DNA of 64,000 bases from Sphingomonas sp. R647 (lineage in GTDB: Bacteria > Pseudomonadota > Alphaproteobacteria > Sphingomonadales > Sphingomonadaceae). Location of the stretch: the NCBI RefSeq assembly GCF_020177055.1, contig NZ_JAIQXT010000002.1, forward strand, positions 434,001 to 498,000. The letters run 5' to 3'. Position 1 is the stretch's first letter; each line of letters begins with the position of its first letter. The position numbers were made by a program, and so were the translations under genes. Positions 29,305 through 39,241 of the stretch are shown piece by piece. The notes beneath the pieces were generated by a model, which had not been told where the DNA came from, searched no databases, and saw only the letters and a program-made list of their open reading frames with translations.

Positions 29305-29328
29305 CCCCCTCCCGCATGCGGGAGGGGG
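29305..29328. terminator. Perfect 24-bp palindrome after greA
   Basis: Twelve perfectly paired bases per arm with no loop (CCCCCTCCCGCA then its complement), 7 bp after the greA stop and 10 bp before the end of the convergent DUF4170 gene. As RNA the central bases must open to form a loop. It is symmetrical and lies between converging genes, so it could terminate both. It belongs to the CCTCCC palindromes seen elsewhere in the window. Confidence 0.6.
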
Positions 29329-29338
29329 GAGTTGGGCC

Positions 29339-29557
29339 TTAAGCCTCCAGGTCCGGCTCGAGCAGCCGGTGGAGGTGGACCACCACATATTTCATCTCGG
29401 CATCGTCGACCGTGCGCTGCGCGGCGCTGCGCCATGCCTTTTCGGCGCTGGCGTAGTCGGCAAAGATGCCGACGACGTCGAGCTTGGTCGGATCCTTGAA
29501 ATCGAGCGTCATCGGATCGTTTACGCGACCGCCGAAGACGAGGTGCAGCTTGCTCAT
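29339..29557 (-). CDS. DUF4170 domain protein
   Basis: A 72-residue protein that is almost entirely a DUF4170 domain: LHLVFGGRVNDPMTLDFKD, LDVVGIFADYASAEKAWRSA, and a final strand MKYVVVHLHRLLEPD. The family is widespread in alphaproteobacteria and its function is unknown; its size and beta-alpha-beta pattern suggest a small ferredoxin-like fold. It is convergent with greA and about 130 bp downstream of a palindrome that ends the next cluster. Confidence 0.85.
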   Translation of the reverse strand: MSKLHLVFGGRVNDPMTLDFKDPTKLDVVGIFADYASAEKAWRSAAQRTVDDAEMKYVVVHLHRLLEPDLEA

Positions 29558-29654
29558 GATAGCTCCCGGGGAATAAGATTACCGGTGAGCCTTAGCGCCG
29601 ATGTTGCGCCGCACTCAATAGCGTGAAGTGCCCTAGTGTTTCGCCGCATAGCAA

Positions 29655-29678
29655 ACCCTCCCCCTGGCGGGGGAGGGT
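29655..29678 (-). terminator. Stem-loop after the yqj-like membrane gene cluster
   Basis: A 10-bp perfect stem (ACCCTCCCCC pairing with GGGGGAGGGT) with a TGGC loop, 7 bp past the stop of the last gene of the four-gene cluster read from the minus strand. No clear U-tract. Likely ends that operon. Confidence 0.6.
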
Positions 29679-29685
29679 CGTAGTG

Positions 29686-30015
29686 TCACGCGTCGGCCTT
29701 GGTCGATGCGGCGTCTTTTGCGGCGGTGAAGGCAGAGCCGATGATCTTGCCGATCTGTTCCTTGGCGGCGTCGCGCTGGGGGAGGATGGCGTCGATCTCG
29801 GCCTTGCCGGCTTCGCGGGCGGCAGCGGCGGCGGCAGTCGCGCCCTCGGCGATCCGCTTGCCGACGGGGGCGAGCAGGTCCTTTTCCTGCTGCGGGCGCG
29901 GGATCAGTGCGCCGATCACGGCGCCCAGTGCAACGCCGCCAGCGACGAGCGCGAGCGGATTCTTGGCAATGCCCTCAGTGCTGGCGGGAGCCTTCGTCTT
30001 GCGGGGGGTGGTCAT
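29686..30015 (-). CDS. Small membrane-associated protein, YtxH-like
   Basis: A 109-residue protein with a basic start ([11 protein letters not shown]), one glycine/alanine-rich hydrophobic segment (NPLALVAGGVALGAVIGALI) resembling a glycine zipper, and an amphipathic Ala/Lys-rich helical tail (EGATAAAAAAREAGKAEIDA). This layout is typical of YtxH-type stress-related membrane proteins. It is the last gene of a four-gene minus-strand operon and overlaps the preceding gene by 4 bp. Its function is not known; envelope stress or membrane organisation is the best guess. Confidence 0.7.
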   Translation of the reverse strand: MTTPRKTKAPASTEGIAKNPLALVAGGVALGAVIGALIPRPQQEKDLLAPVGKRIAEGATAAAAAAREAGKAEIDAILPQRDAAKEQIGKIIGSAFTAAKDAASTKADA

Positions 30016-30371
30016 GCGGACGGTCCTTTCTTCGGGCGGGGCTTGGCCCTGGATTTGGGTGTTGCGCTACGCTTCTTCAAACTCGCTTTGGCCGCAGCGG
30101 TTGCACCGCCGACCAGCAGGCGCGCGAGTGGGCGACGGGCGAGAAACAGCACTGCCGCACCGGCGACGGCGGCGACGGTGCGCGGGTTGGCGCGGACGGT
30201 GGCGACAGTATCGCGGGCAACATTGATAGCGACATTTTCGACCGCATCCTGCGCGAGCGCCATCGGGTTGAGCTTGTCCTGCATCCGGCCGAGCGTGCCG
30301 AACAGCCGTTCGCGCGCGTTGCGGCTGCGCGCCTCGGCTTCGGTAAGGTCAGTGGGAAGTGGCTCGGTCAT
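30012..30371 (-). CDS. DUF3618 domain protein
   Basis: A 119-residue protein. The N-terminal part ([20 protein letters not shown], then [20 protein letters not shown]) matches the DUF3618 pattern of a short helical motif that precedes a membrane helix. The helix itself is [24 protein letters not shown], and the C-terminus is strongly basic ([18 protein letters not shown]), suitable for binding phospholipids, nucleic acid or ribosomes. It overlaps both flanking genes by 4 bp. In other bacteria DUF3618 genes sit next to holin-X-type and YqjD-type genes, as here. Confidence 0.78.
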   Translation of the reverse strand: MTEPLPTDLTEAEARSRNARERLFGTLGRMQDKLNPMALAQDAVENVAINVARDTVATVRANPRTVAAVAGAAVLFLARRPLARLLVGGATAAAKASLKKRSATPKSRAKPRPKKGPSA

Positions 30372-30709
30372 GGGGTGTTCCGGGGGCGGATCGCGCGACG
30401 GTAGCGCTGAAAAGCTGCGCGCGCGGCGAGTGCGGCGGCGGTCAGTGCGGTCACCACGACGATCAGGGTCGCTGCGGCGGGGCCGACATGCGGGGAGAGG
30501 ATCAGCACGAAGCCGACGATCAGCGCGATCGCGGCGGAATTGGCGAGCAGGAAGACGATCGCGCCGAGGATGAGGGCCGCACGCGCATCGCCCAATCGGG
30601 CGAGCGCGAGCGTCTTCCAATAGGCGATCTCGGCATCGGCAAAGGCGCGCGCATCGGCGACGGCCTGAGCCGCCAATGTGCCGATGCTGTCGTCGTCCCG
30701 ATCATCCAC
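30368..30709 (-). CDS. Holin-X-like (YqjE-type) membrane protein
   Basis: A 113-residue protein with an N-terminal amphipathic helix ([20 protein letters not shown]) and two long transmembrane helices ([20 protein letters not shown] and [20 protein letters not shown]) followed by a basic end. It fits the putative actinobacterial holin-X superfamily, which includes E. coli YqjE. The cluster context shows it is not a phage lysis protein. It is probably co-expressed with the DUF883-like protein upstream, as yqjD-yqjE are in E. coli. Confidence 0.78.
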   Translation of the reverse strand: MDDRDDDSIGTLAAQAVADARAFADAEIAYWKTLALARLGDARAALILGAIVFLLANSAAIALIVGFVLILSPHVGPAAATLIVVVTALTAAALAARAAFQRYRRAIRPRNTP

Positions 30710-30730
30710 GTACGCGCCCCCCGACCATTG

Positions 30731-31267
30731 TTACGCCTTAGGGCCGCTGTCGGGGCCACCCTGGTTCGGATCGCCCTTGTCGGCGAGGTCGCCCGCGGCA
30801 TCGAGGCCCGACTTGAGCAGGCGGGCGAGGATGAAGCCGACGCCTGCGGCAATGCCGACTGCGACCGCCGGGCTCTTCTTCACGAACTCGCGCGCGTCGT
30901 CCATCAGATCATCGACCTGCTTGCCGCGCAGCGAGTCGGCGAGGCCGGAAATCTGGTCAGCAGCCGAGCGGGCGTATTGGCCATATTGCTCGCCGAGCTT
31001 TTCATCGACCGTACCGGCGGCGTCGCGCATCATCGTCGAGAATTCATCGAGCGCGCCCGTCGCCTTTTCCTTGCCGGTGTCGGCAAAGGAACGGGCCTTG
31101 TCGCCAGCCTGGCCGGCCAGCTTGCCGGCTTCGTCGCGGACGAATGCGCCAGCGCTGCGCTTGCCGTCATCAGTGCCGGTGCTGCCGCCCTGAGCAGGGC
31201 GCGTCGCGACCAGTGAGTCGGTCGCCGGGTCTATGCTCTGGTCCTTGGGGAAAGTGTCGTCAGCCAT
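30731..31267 (-). CDS. ElaB/YqjD (DUF883)-like membrane-tethered protein
   Basis: A 178-residue protein. It has a long charged, helical middle section and near the C-terminus a short DUF883-like sequence DDLMDDAREFVKKSPAVAVG followed by a single helix IAAGVGFILARLLKSG. In E. coli, YqjD and ElaB use such a tail anchor to tether ribosomes to the membrane in stationary phase. The ATG at 31267 gives MADDTFPKDQSIDPATDSL; longer frames run into the eno promoter. It leads the operon and is divergent from eno. Confidence 0.75.
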   Translation of the reverse strand: MADDTFPKDQSIDPATDSLVATRPAQGGSTGTDDGKRSAGAFVRDEAGKLAGQAGDKARSFADTGKEKATGALDEFSTMMRDAAGTVDEKLGEQYGQYARSAADQISGLADSLRGKQVDDLMDDAREFVKKSPAVAVGIAAGVGFILARLLKSGLDAAGDLADKGDPNQGGPDSGPKA

Positions 31268-31398
31268 CGCTCGAATCCCTTCATGCTTGTTCGTCCAGAC
31301 AACCAAGCCGCGCGGTCGCGGTTCCCGCACACGCATGATTTGCCCGGCGGCGACGAACGGGATAGAGGCCCGCGCGACACCGTCTTGACCCAAGGTAG

Positions 31399-32688
<1,290 letters not shown>

Positions 32689-32719
32689 TCGGCGAATCGG
32701 TTTGCGCGACATTAACCTC

Positions 32720-33031
32720 ATGAGCCGGTCCACTCCGTTCAATACGATCTTGCGCCGCGCGGGGCTGCCTGCGGTGGCGATCATCCTGATGGGCTTTTTC
32801 GCCTATTCGGCGGTGCTGGGTCCGAACGGAGTGCTGGTTTACGGCGATTACAAGCGCCAGCTCGAGGTCAAGAAGTCCGAACTCGCCAAGCTGGAGGCCC
32901 AGCGGGCACAGCTGCGCAACCGGGTGGCGCTGCTCAAGCAGAGCGGCGCCGATCCGGATATGGTGGACGAATTGACCCGCAAGAAGCTCAACGTCGTCCA
33001 CCCCGACGAGGTTATCGTCACGCTCGATTGA
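32720..33031 (+). CDS. ftsB: FtsB/DivIC-family cell-division protein
   Basis: A 103-residue bitopic protein of the divisome. It has an N-terminal transmembrane helix (LPAVAIILMGFFAYSAVLGPN) followed by a periplasmic coiled coil (YKRQLEVKKSELAKLEAQRAQ, heptad Leu pattern) and a short conserved end that includes DMVDELTRKKLNVVHPDEVI. With FtsL and FtsQ it activates septal wall synthesis. ATG 32720 begins MSRSTPFNTILRRAG just before the helix. It lies between eno and pdhA, the usual alphaproteobacterial position. Confidence 0.9.
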   Translation: MSRSTPFNTILRRAGLPAVAIILMGFFAYSAVLGPNGVLVYGDYKRQLEVKKSELAKLEAQRAQLRNRVALLKQSGADPDMVDELTRKKLNVVHPDEVIVTLD

Positions 33032-33061
33032 CGCAAGCCGGGCTTTGACCCGGGTTTGCGT
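33031..33061 (+). terminator. Strong stem-loop after ftsB
   Basis: ACGCAA-CCGGG arms pair across a short loop (ACGCAAGCCGGG with CCCGGGTTTGCGT) directly at the ftsB stop. The stem is long and GC-rich, but the following bases (GGGCGTGG) are not a U-tract. It probably separates eno-ftsB from pdhA-pdhB transcription. Confidence 0.6.
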
Positions 33062-33187
33062 GGGCGTGGTGACCGACTTTTCCCTCTCGCTTTAGATGCG
33101 GTCGTAACTACCGGCGCTTGCCATTGCGCCGGGTGCGATAACCGGCCTATAGGGCCGCTTCCATCTTTCCCCAGGATGAGGATCATC

Positions 33188-34237
33188 GTGGCAAAATCAC
33201 CGGCCAAAGGCCGCACTAACGAACCAGCTCCGTCGAACCGCGAGCGCCCAAACGAACCAAAACGGTACGAGGCCTCGAAGGAGGAATTGCTCGAATTCTA
33301 CCGCCAGATGCTGCTCATCCGCCGTTTCGAGGAGAAGGCGGGCCAGCTCTATGGTCTCGGTTTCATCGGCGGCTTCTGCCACCTCTATATCGGCCAGGAA
33401 GCGGTCGCGGTGGGGCTGCAGTCGGCGCTGGACGGCGAGAAGGATTCGGTGATCACCGGATATCGCGACCATGGCCATATGCTGGCTTATGGCATCGATC
33501 CCAAGGAGATCATGGCTGAGCTGACCGGTCGTGCCGCGGGCATCAGCCGCGGCAAGGGCGGGTCGATGCACATGTTCTCGACCGAGAAGAAGTTCTACGG
33601 CGGGCACGGCATCGTCGGCGCGCAGGTCTCGCTCGGCGCGGGCCTTGCCTTTGCGCACAAATATCGCGGTGACGGTGGCGTCGCCATGTCCTATTTCGGC
33701 GACGGCGCCGCGAACCAGGGCCAGGTCTACGAGACCTTCAACATGGCCGAGCTGTGGAAGCTCCCGATCATCTTCGTGATCGAGAACAACCAGTACGCCA
33801 TGGGCACCAGCGTCAATCGCGCCTCGTCCGAGGACCAGCTGTACAAGCGTGGCGAGAGCTTCCGCATTCCCGGCATCCAGGTCGACGGCATGGACGTGCT
33901 GGCGTGCCGTGGTGCCGCCGAAGAGGCGCTGGCGTGGGTCCGTGCGGGCAAGGGGCCGATCATCCTCGAGATGAAGACCTATCGCTATCGCGGCCACTCG
34001 ATGTCCGACCCGGCCAAGTATCGCTCACGTGACGAGGTGCAGGCGGTGCGCGAGAAGAGCGACCCGATCGACGCCGTGAAGAAGGAACTCGAAGCGATCG
34101 GCGTCAAGGAAGACGAGCTGAAGGCGATCGAGGCCGAGATCCGCAAGGCGGTGAACGAGTCGGCGGACTTTGCCGAGCAGGCACCCGAGCCGGATCCTGC
34201 CGAGCTGTATACCGACGTTCTGGTGGAGACGTACTGA
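33188..34237 (+). CDS. pdhA: Pyruvate dehydrogenase E1 component, alpha subunit
   Basis: TPP-dependent alpha subunit that decarboxylates pyruvate and, with PdhB, feeds acetyl groups to E2. The 349-residue protein shows [54 protein letters not shown], the TPP motif [17 protein letters not shown]...ENN, and the [19 protein letters not shown] phosphorylation-loop equivalent. The GTG at 33188, 5 bp after GAGGA, is preferred (MAKSPAKG..., as in relatives); an in-frame ATG at 33176 is possible. pdhB follows 1 bp after the stop. Confidence 0.96.
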   Translation: MAKSPAKGRTNEPAPSNRERPNEPKRYEASKEELLEFYRQMLLIRRFEEKAGQLYGLGFIGGFCHLYIGQEAVAVGLQSALDGEKDSVITGYRDHGHMLAYGIDPKEIMAELTGRAAGISRGKGGSMHMFSTEKKFYGGHGIVGAQVSLGAGLAFAHKYRGDGGVAMSYFGDGAANQGQVYETFNMAELWKLPIIFVIENNQYAMGTSVNRASSEDQLYKRGESFRIPGIQVDGMDVLACRGAAEEALAWVRAGKGPIILEMKTYRYRGHSMSDPAKYRSRDEVQAVREKSDPIDAVKKELEAIGVKEDELKAIEAEIRKAVNESADFAEQAPEPDPAELYTDVLVETY

Positions 34238-34238
34238 A

Positions 34239-35621
34239 ATGGCGATCGAGCTGAAAATGCCCGCGCTCTCGCCCACGATGGAAGAGGGAACCCTCGCCAA
34301 GTGGCTGGTGAAGGAAGGCGATACGATCAAGTCGGGCGACATCATCGCCGAGATCGAAACCGACAAGGCGACGATGGAATTCGAAGCCGTCGATGAAGGC
34401 ACGATCGCGTCGATCCTGGTCGCCGAGGGCACCGATGGGGTCAAGGTCGGCACCGTGATCGCGACGATCGCGGCCGAGGGTGAGGATGCTTCGGCTCCTG
34501 CGCCTGCCGCAGCTCCGGCCCCCGCGCCGGAAGCGCCCAAGGCGTCGGAAGAGCCGAAGAAAGCCGACAGCGGCACCAAGCAGCTGGCGAGTGACAAGGC
34601 GGCGAGCGTTGCCGACCCCGAGCTTCCCGCCGGCACCGAGATGGTCAAGACGACTGTCCGCGACGCGCTGCGCGATGCGATGGCCGAGGAAATGCGCGCC
34701 GACGACCGCGTGTTCGTGATGGGCGAGGAAGTCGCGGAATATCAGGGCGCCTATAAGGTGACCCAGGGCCTGCTCGACGAATTCGGCCCGCGCCGCGTAA
34801 TCGACACGCCGATCACCGAGTACGGCTTTGCCGGCATCGGTTCGGGCGCGGCGATGGGCGGCCTCAAGCCGATCGTCGAGTTCATGACGTTCAACTTCGC
34901 GATGCAGGCGATCGACCACATCATCAACTCGGCCGCGAAGACCAACTATATGTCGGGTGGCCAGATGCGCTGCCCGATCGTGTTCCGCGGTCCAAACGGT
35001 GCGGCGAGCCGCGTCGGCGCACAGCACAGCCAGAATTATGGCCCGTGGTACGCGAGCGTTCCGGGCCTGATCGTGATCGCACCCTATGACGCGGCGGATG
35101 CCAAGGGCCTGCTCAAGGCGGCGATCCGGTCGGAAGATCCGGTCGTGTTCCTCGAAAACGAGCTGATGTACGGGCGCAGCTTCGACGTTCCCAAGCTGGA
35201 CGACTGGGTGCTGCCGATCGGCAAGGCGCGCATCGTCCGCGAGGGCAAGGATGTCACGCTGGTCAGCTATTCGATCGGCGTGGGCGTTGCGCTCGAAGCA
35301 GCTGAGAAGCTGGCTGCCGAGGGCATCGAGGCCGAGGTGATCGACCTGCGCACGCTGCGCCCGCTCGACACCGACACGGTGCTCAAGAGCCTGAAGAAGA
35401 CCAACCGCATGGTGGTGGTCGAGGAAGGCTGGCCGGTCTGTTCGATCGCGTCGGAGATCATCGCGGTGTGCATGGAGCAGGGCTTCGATGACCTCGACGC
35501 CCCGGTGATCCGTGTGACCAACGAAGACGTGCCGCTGCCCTATGCTGCGAACCTTGAAAAGCTGGCGCTGATTACCGCCGACAAGGTGGTGGCGGGCGTG
35601 AAGAAGGTTACGTACCGCTGA
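34239..35621 (+). CDS. pdhB: Pyruvate dehydrogenase E1 beta subunit with N-terminal lipoyl domain
   Basis: A 460-residue beta subunit of E1. Residues 1-80 are a lipoyl domain ([20 protein letters not shown], lipoyl Lys43 in [14 protein letters not shown]), followed by an Ala/Pro linker (about 85-120), then the transketolase-type domain ([80 protein letters not shown]). A lipoyl domain on E1 beta is a known alphaproteobacterial arrangement. It should form the heterotetrameric E1 with PdhA. A stem-loop follows the stop. Confidence 0.97.
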   Translation: MAIELKMPALSPTMEEGTLAKWLVKEGDTIKSGDIIAEIETDKATMEFEAVDEGTIASILVAEGTDGVKVGTVIATIAAEGEDASAPAPAAAPAPAPEAPKASEEPKKADSGTKQLASDKAASVADPELPAGTEMVKTTVRDALRDAMAEEMRADDRVFVMGEEVAEYQGAYKVTQGLLDEFGPRRVIDTPITEYGFAGIGSGAAMGGLKPIVEFMTFNFAMQAIDHIINSAAKTNYMSGGQMRCPIVFRGPNGAASRVGAQHSQNYGPWYASVPGLIVIAPYDAADAKGLLKAAIRSEDPVVFLENELMYGRSFDVPKLDDWVLPIGKARIVREGKDVTLVSYSIGVGVALEAAEKLAAEGIEAEVIDLRTLRPLDTDTVLKSLKKTNRMVVVEEGWPVCSIASEIIAVCMEQGFDDLDAPVIRVTNEDVPLPYAANLEKLALITADKVVAGVKKVTYR

Positions 35622-35628
35622 GACTTGG

Positions 35629-35654
35629 AGCCCCTCTCCTGACGGGGAGGGGCT
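35629..35654 (+). terminator. Stem-loop after pdhB, related to the CCCCTCC-TGA palindromes
   Basis: An 11-bp stem (AGCCCCTCTCC with GGGGAGGGGCT, one G-T pair) with a TGAC loop, 8 bp past pdhB and 10 bp before the end of the convergent TadE-like gene. The core resembles the stem of the 47-bp DUF559 repeats, but the outer part of those repeats is absent. Confidence 0.65.
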
Positions 35655-35663
35655 TACCAAGGA

Positions 35664-36320
35664 TCAGCAGGTCGAAGCAGCGACGCCGTTGACCTGATAG
35701 ACCCCGTTGGTGCCGCCCACCGTATCGCGGCGGTCGCGGACCATCATCGATGCTTCCTCTCGGAAATTTGTGTTGGGGGCGAGGGCCGCGCGGAACAGCG
35801 GCTGATATTCGTAATAGACCTCGACATACATCGTCACGCCATCGGTCGGCGCGATGGCGAGGCGACCGGTCTTGCCCATGCCGTTGAGATTGACCGCGCC
35901 GGCGACGCCGTAGAGCGACGCCTGACCGGTCTTGTTGCCCCGGCAGCGCTGCCAGCGGATGCGGTTCTTGCCGCTGTTGGCAGGATCGGGCTCAAGACTG
36001 GTAATGATGACGCGACCGTGGCGGAACAGGTCGAGTTCGCCCGACTGAAGCCCCGCGCCGGTGAGCAGGTCGTTGATGTCTGCTTCACTGATCGTCTTTG
36101 CCTGAAGCTGGCTGCCCGACCCGATCCGCGCGGCGTTGTCGGCGAGGTGGAGCGCGATCTGGCTGATCCGCATGCGGCTGGTGATGTAGCTGGTCAGTTC
36201 GGCCCCGACGAGGCTGAGCGTCAGCAGCAGCGGGAGCGACAGCGCAAATTCGAGCAGCGCGAGCCCGCCCTGATCGCGTCCGAGCGCGCGCAATCCGCGC
36301 CGGCGAAGGGAAAGCCGCAT
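35664..36320 (-). CDS. TadE-like pseudopilin
   Basis: A 218-residue protein with a basic N-terminus (MRLSLRRRGLRALGRDQGG) and the TadE signature LALLEFALSLPLLLTLSLVGAELTSYI: a conserved Glu within the first part of a single membrane helix. The rest is a periplasmic domain ending in a Cys. TadE-type minor pilins belong to tight-adherence (Flp) pilus systems. It is the third gene of a minus-strand operon, 2 bp after the preceding TadE-like gene. No tadA, tadB/C, rcpA or flp gene is present in the window. Confidence 0.82.
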   Translation of the reverse strand: MRLSLRRRGLRALGRDQGGLALLEFALSLPLLLTLSLVGAELTSYITSRMRISQIALHLADNAARIGSGSQLQAKTISEADINDLLTGAGLQSGELDLFRHGRVIITSLEPDPANSGKNRIRWQRCRGNKTGQASLYGVAGAVNLNGMGKTGRLAIAPTDGVTMYVEVYYEYQPLFRAALAPNTNFREEASMMVRDRRDTVGGTNGVYQVNGVAASTC

Positions 36321-36322
36321 CT

Positions 36323-37087
36323 TCACAACAGGCACAGCCCGAGCAGGCCAAGGCCGCAGCTCGACGTTGGCGTCGGACTGGGGCTGGGCGAAGCGCTGGA
36401 CGTCGGTGTCGGCGAGGGCGAACTGGTGTTGACCGGGGTCGGCGATGCCTCGATCGCTGCGGGGCAGTTTCTCACCTGGCTCGACCCATAGCTGCCCTGA
36501 TCGCCATAGGGCTGGTTGCGCAGGACCGTGGACGCGGTGATCGTCGTCGTGCGTGATCCGCCGACGAGATTGTAGAGCGGGAACATGCGCGGATAGGTGG
36601 CGGTGACGGTGTAGAGCGTTGCGTCCTTCGCGCCGCCCTGCCCGGCATTGCCGCCGTCGCGGTCCCAGCTATTGTTGCGGTTGGCGTCCTGATAGGGTTC
36701 GCTGCCGTCGCATACGCCATTGTTGTTGGTGTCGGTCCAGGTTTCGGCGCGCGCCGCCGATGCCTCGGAGAAGGTGCGATAGAAGCGGCGGTTGATCGTG
36801 ATCGTGGCGTTGTTCGCCAATGCCTTGACCTGTGCCCGCACCTTGTTGTCGAGCGCGGTCTGGGCGCTCGCCTCCGACCCGCTTTCCAGCGTCGAATCGC
36901 GCGCAGTCTTTTGCACCACGCCCTGCAATGCGGCGCGGGAGTAGAGCGTGTGTGCGACATCGAACGCGCCAAGCAGCACCATGCCAAGGACGGGCGCCAC
37001 CACCGCGAATTCGACGATGGTGGCGCCCGACTCGTCGCGCCGGAGCGCGCCGGGGGCAAAGCGACGGAGGGAGAATCGCCGCTTCAC
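36323..37087 (-). CDS. TadE/TadG-like pseudopilin with Ser/Pro/Thr-rich tail
   Basis: A 254-residue protein with a basic start (MKRRFSLRRFAPGALRRDES), the TadE-type helix GATIVEFAVVAPVLGMVLLGA, a periplasmic domain that includes a Asp/Asn-rich DTNNNGVCDGSEPYQDANRNN segment (two 8-9-residue pieces that look like calcium-binding thrombospondin-3/dockerin-style loops), and a C-terminal low-complexity tail of SPSPTPTSS repeats ending in a hydrophobic GLGLLGLCLL. The GTG start overlaps the vWA gene stop by 4 bp. The end could be a sorting or anchoring signal. Confidence 0.8.
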   Translation of the reverse strand: MKRRFSLRRFAPGALRRDESGATIVEFAVVAPVLGMVLLGAFDVAHTLYSRAALQGVVQKTARDSTLESGSEASAQTALDNKVRAQVKALANNATITINRRFYRTFSEASAARAETWTDTNNNGVCDGSEPYQDANRNNSWDRDGGNAGQGGAKDATLYTVTATYPRMFPLYNLVGGSRTTTITASTVLRNQPYGDQGSYGSSQVRNCPAAIEASPTPVNTSSPSPTPTSSASPSPSPTPTSSCGLGLLGLCLL

Positions 37088-39132
37088 TTGGTAAGCCTCA
37101 ACTGGGAAATCTGGTCCGCGATCGAGCGGAAGGTGTTTTGCAGGTCGGTCGAGTTGCGCGCCGCGAAGTAGCGCCCGGGGGTGGCGCAGTTCTGCATCAT
37201 GCCCTCGATCGTCGTGCTCGATGCGCCGAACCAGATCACCCACAGGGTGATGTTCTTGTTTTTGACCGCCGTGCAGATCGCCTGGGTCCGCGCATTGACC
37301 TGCTGCGTGATGGTGCCGGTGGTCAGGCAGCCGCCGGTCGGTGCGCTCGCCGGGTCGGTGGTGCGGCGATCAAGCCAGGGGAAGCCGTAAGCGGCATAGT
37401 CGGTGTCCCCCGTGCACGCCTCACCATCGGTCATGAAGATCAGGTGCCGTTCGATCTCGCCACCTTGTGACGTGTACTCGTTCTCCGAACGGAAGATGCC
37501 GGTTGGCGAGATGAACCGCGCACCCCACAGCAGGCCGATATCGTGGTAGGTATTCCCGCTGGGGGTGAGACCATTGACGTAGGATTCGAAGTTCGACGCG
37601 GTTGGCCACGCCTGAAGCTTCTTCGCTTCTTCCGGGCAGTAGTAAGGAACGTTGTTGTAATATTCTGCGGTTGTCAGTGCCTCGTTCCGATCGAGCTCGG
37701 ACCAATAATATTGGACATCGCGCGCGAAGATCGCGCCCGGGAGAGCGGGTCCCCACAGGGTCGAAGGATCGCCGGCGTTGGGGACTAGATCGATGTCCAG
37801 GTCCTTCGCACCGGACGGGATCGGGGCGTAGCTTGCCTGCGAGACCGTCTGGCGCTCCTCTATGCAGCCGTCCCAGGTCAGGCTGCGCGCCGCGCCCTGA
37901 TAGCCGATCGGCAGCGTGACCGAATTATTCCAGCTGGTGCCGTTCTTCAGGCCGCTGATATTATGCGAGATCTGGGCATAGCGATAGCGATTGAAGGTCT
38001 GGGTCGTGGTTTCGGTTCCCGTCTGGGTCATGCTGAAATAACGCAGGACGCTGCCTTCTGCGCTCCGCCGCTGGAAGCGGCAGCGCCCATCGGACGTGCG
38101 ATAGTCGCGGAATCGATACTCATACCACTGCGCGCTCTCGCGAGTGTACCACGTCACCGTGCGCGGGTTTCCGCCAGATACCGACTCGTCGATCCGTCCA
38201 GACTGGCCCCAAGATGAGGTCAGCGCATTACCGGGCAGTTTCGACTGGCAATCGCTGTTGCTGCTGGCGGTGGTGTTCACGCCGGATGTATTGCTCCAGC
38301 TGCCCGAATTGGTGCGTTCCCATTCGACGCTGGTTTCTGTCGTCGCGCTGTCAGACCAAGTGGTTTCCGTCGATGTGGTGAATTGGGCCTCGCGTGACTG
38401 GTACGACCAGCTGTCCGCGAAATAGGCGGTCGGCAGCAGCTTCCCGACATTGACGTTGGTCGCATAGGGCATGAACCCGAAGCGAATCTGGACGGTGTTG
38501 CTGGTGCCGCCCGAGGGCGCACCGCCGACGCAGTTTTCGGCGGTGTCGAGCCGCGCGACGGTTTCATAGAAGCACTTCACCGCCGACCGCAGTGCCTCCA
38601 TCTTGGTCTGGCTGTCGGTGATGACGGCTTTGCTTCCCATCGAACCGGTGGTGTCGAGCACGAACATCACATCGGTGTTGGGCAGGCGCATTTCGGCGTC
38701 GCAGGTGACGCTGAGCGTTTCGGTCGTCTTGCCCAGCACCCGCATCAGCGTCATCGGCAGCGTCGCGCTGGCAACCCCGGTTACCTTGCCGGCGCTTTCG
38801 GTGAAGGTCTTGCTGACCGAGGCGGCGCCGTAAGGGCTGGCCTGAATGTTCGCGTCGAAGAAGCGTTCGGCCGCGGTGCGTGCGGCGTTGTTGTTGAATG
38901 CCCAGGTACCGCCGCCCATCTGCTTGCGCCCGGCAAGCGCGCCAGCGTCACAGGCATGTTGCAGCCGCGTCTTGACGATGTACATGCGGCTCAGGTCGAC
39001 GCCGCCGCCGACCATTCCGGCGAGCGGGATCAGCGATGCGGCGACGATGGCGAGCGTGTTGCCGCGCTTGTCGCGCGCAAGCGCGGCCATCGTGGCGCGA
39101 GCGCTGGTCACGGTGGTTGGGCGCAACGGCAT
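37084..39132 (-). CDS. TadG-like protein with von Willebrand factor A domain
   Basis: A 682-residue envelope protein. An N-terminal Tad-like helix (NTLAIVAASLIPLAGMVGGG) is followed by VDLSRMYIVKTRLQHACDAG, typical of TadG. A vWA domain begins near residue 150 with the MIDAS motif MFVLDTTGSMGSK. A very long insertion (about residues 230-430) rich in Ser, Thr, Trp and Tyr interrupts it before the later vWA strands HLIFMTDGEACTGDTDYAA and ITLWVIWFGAS. Such proteins act in adhesion or pilus assembly. It is the first gene of the operon with the two TadE-like genes; the promoter faces away from 39242. Confidence 0.85.
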   Translation of the reverse strand: MPLRPTTVTSARATMAALARDKRGNTLAIVAASLIPLAGMVGGGVDLSRMYIVKTRLQHACDAGALAGRKQMGGGTWAFNNNAARTAAERFFDANIQASPYGAASVSKTFTESAGKVTGVASATLPMTLMRVLGKTTETLSVTCDAEMRLPNTDVMFVLDTTGSMGSKAVITDSQTKMEALRSAVKCFYETVARLDTAENCVGGAPSGGTSNTVQIRFGFMPYATNVNVGKLLPTAYFADSWSYQSREAQFTTSTETTWSDSATTETSVEWERTNSGSWSNTSGVNTTASSNSDCQSKLPGNALTSSWGQSGRIDESVSGGNPRTVTWYTRESAQWYEYRFRDYRTSDGRCRFQRRSAEGSVLRYFSMTQTGTETTTQTFNRYRYAQISHNISGLKNGTSWNNSVTLPIGYQGAARSLTWDGCIEERQTVSQASYAPIPSGAKDLDIDLVPNAGDPSTLWGPALPGAIFARDVQYYWSELDRNEALTTAEYYNNVPYYCPEEAKKLQAWPTASNFESYVNGLTPSGNTYHDIGLLWGARFISPTGIFRSENEYTSQGGEIERHLIFMTDGEACTGDTDYAAYGFPWLDRRTTDPASAPTGGCLTTGTITQQVNARTQAICTAVKNKNITLWVIWFGASSTTIEGMMQNCATPGRYFAARNSTDLQNTFRSIADQISQLRLTK

Positions 39133-39241
39133 GGTAAGGGATCCCCGGTTCCTGCACCCGCTATGCGCGAAGTTGGGCTAACGGGGATTGAAGGCGCATG
39201 GTTAACGAAACGATTAAGGCCAAGTGGCGTGGAGGTTTCGG

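Noticed and set aside
30368..30709. Phage origin for the holin-like protein
   Set aside because: No phage structural, lysis or integrase genes nearby; the gene sits in a stress-membrane operon like that of YqjE.
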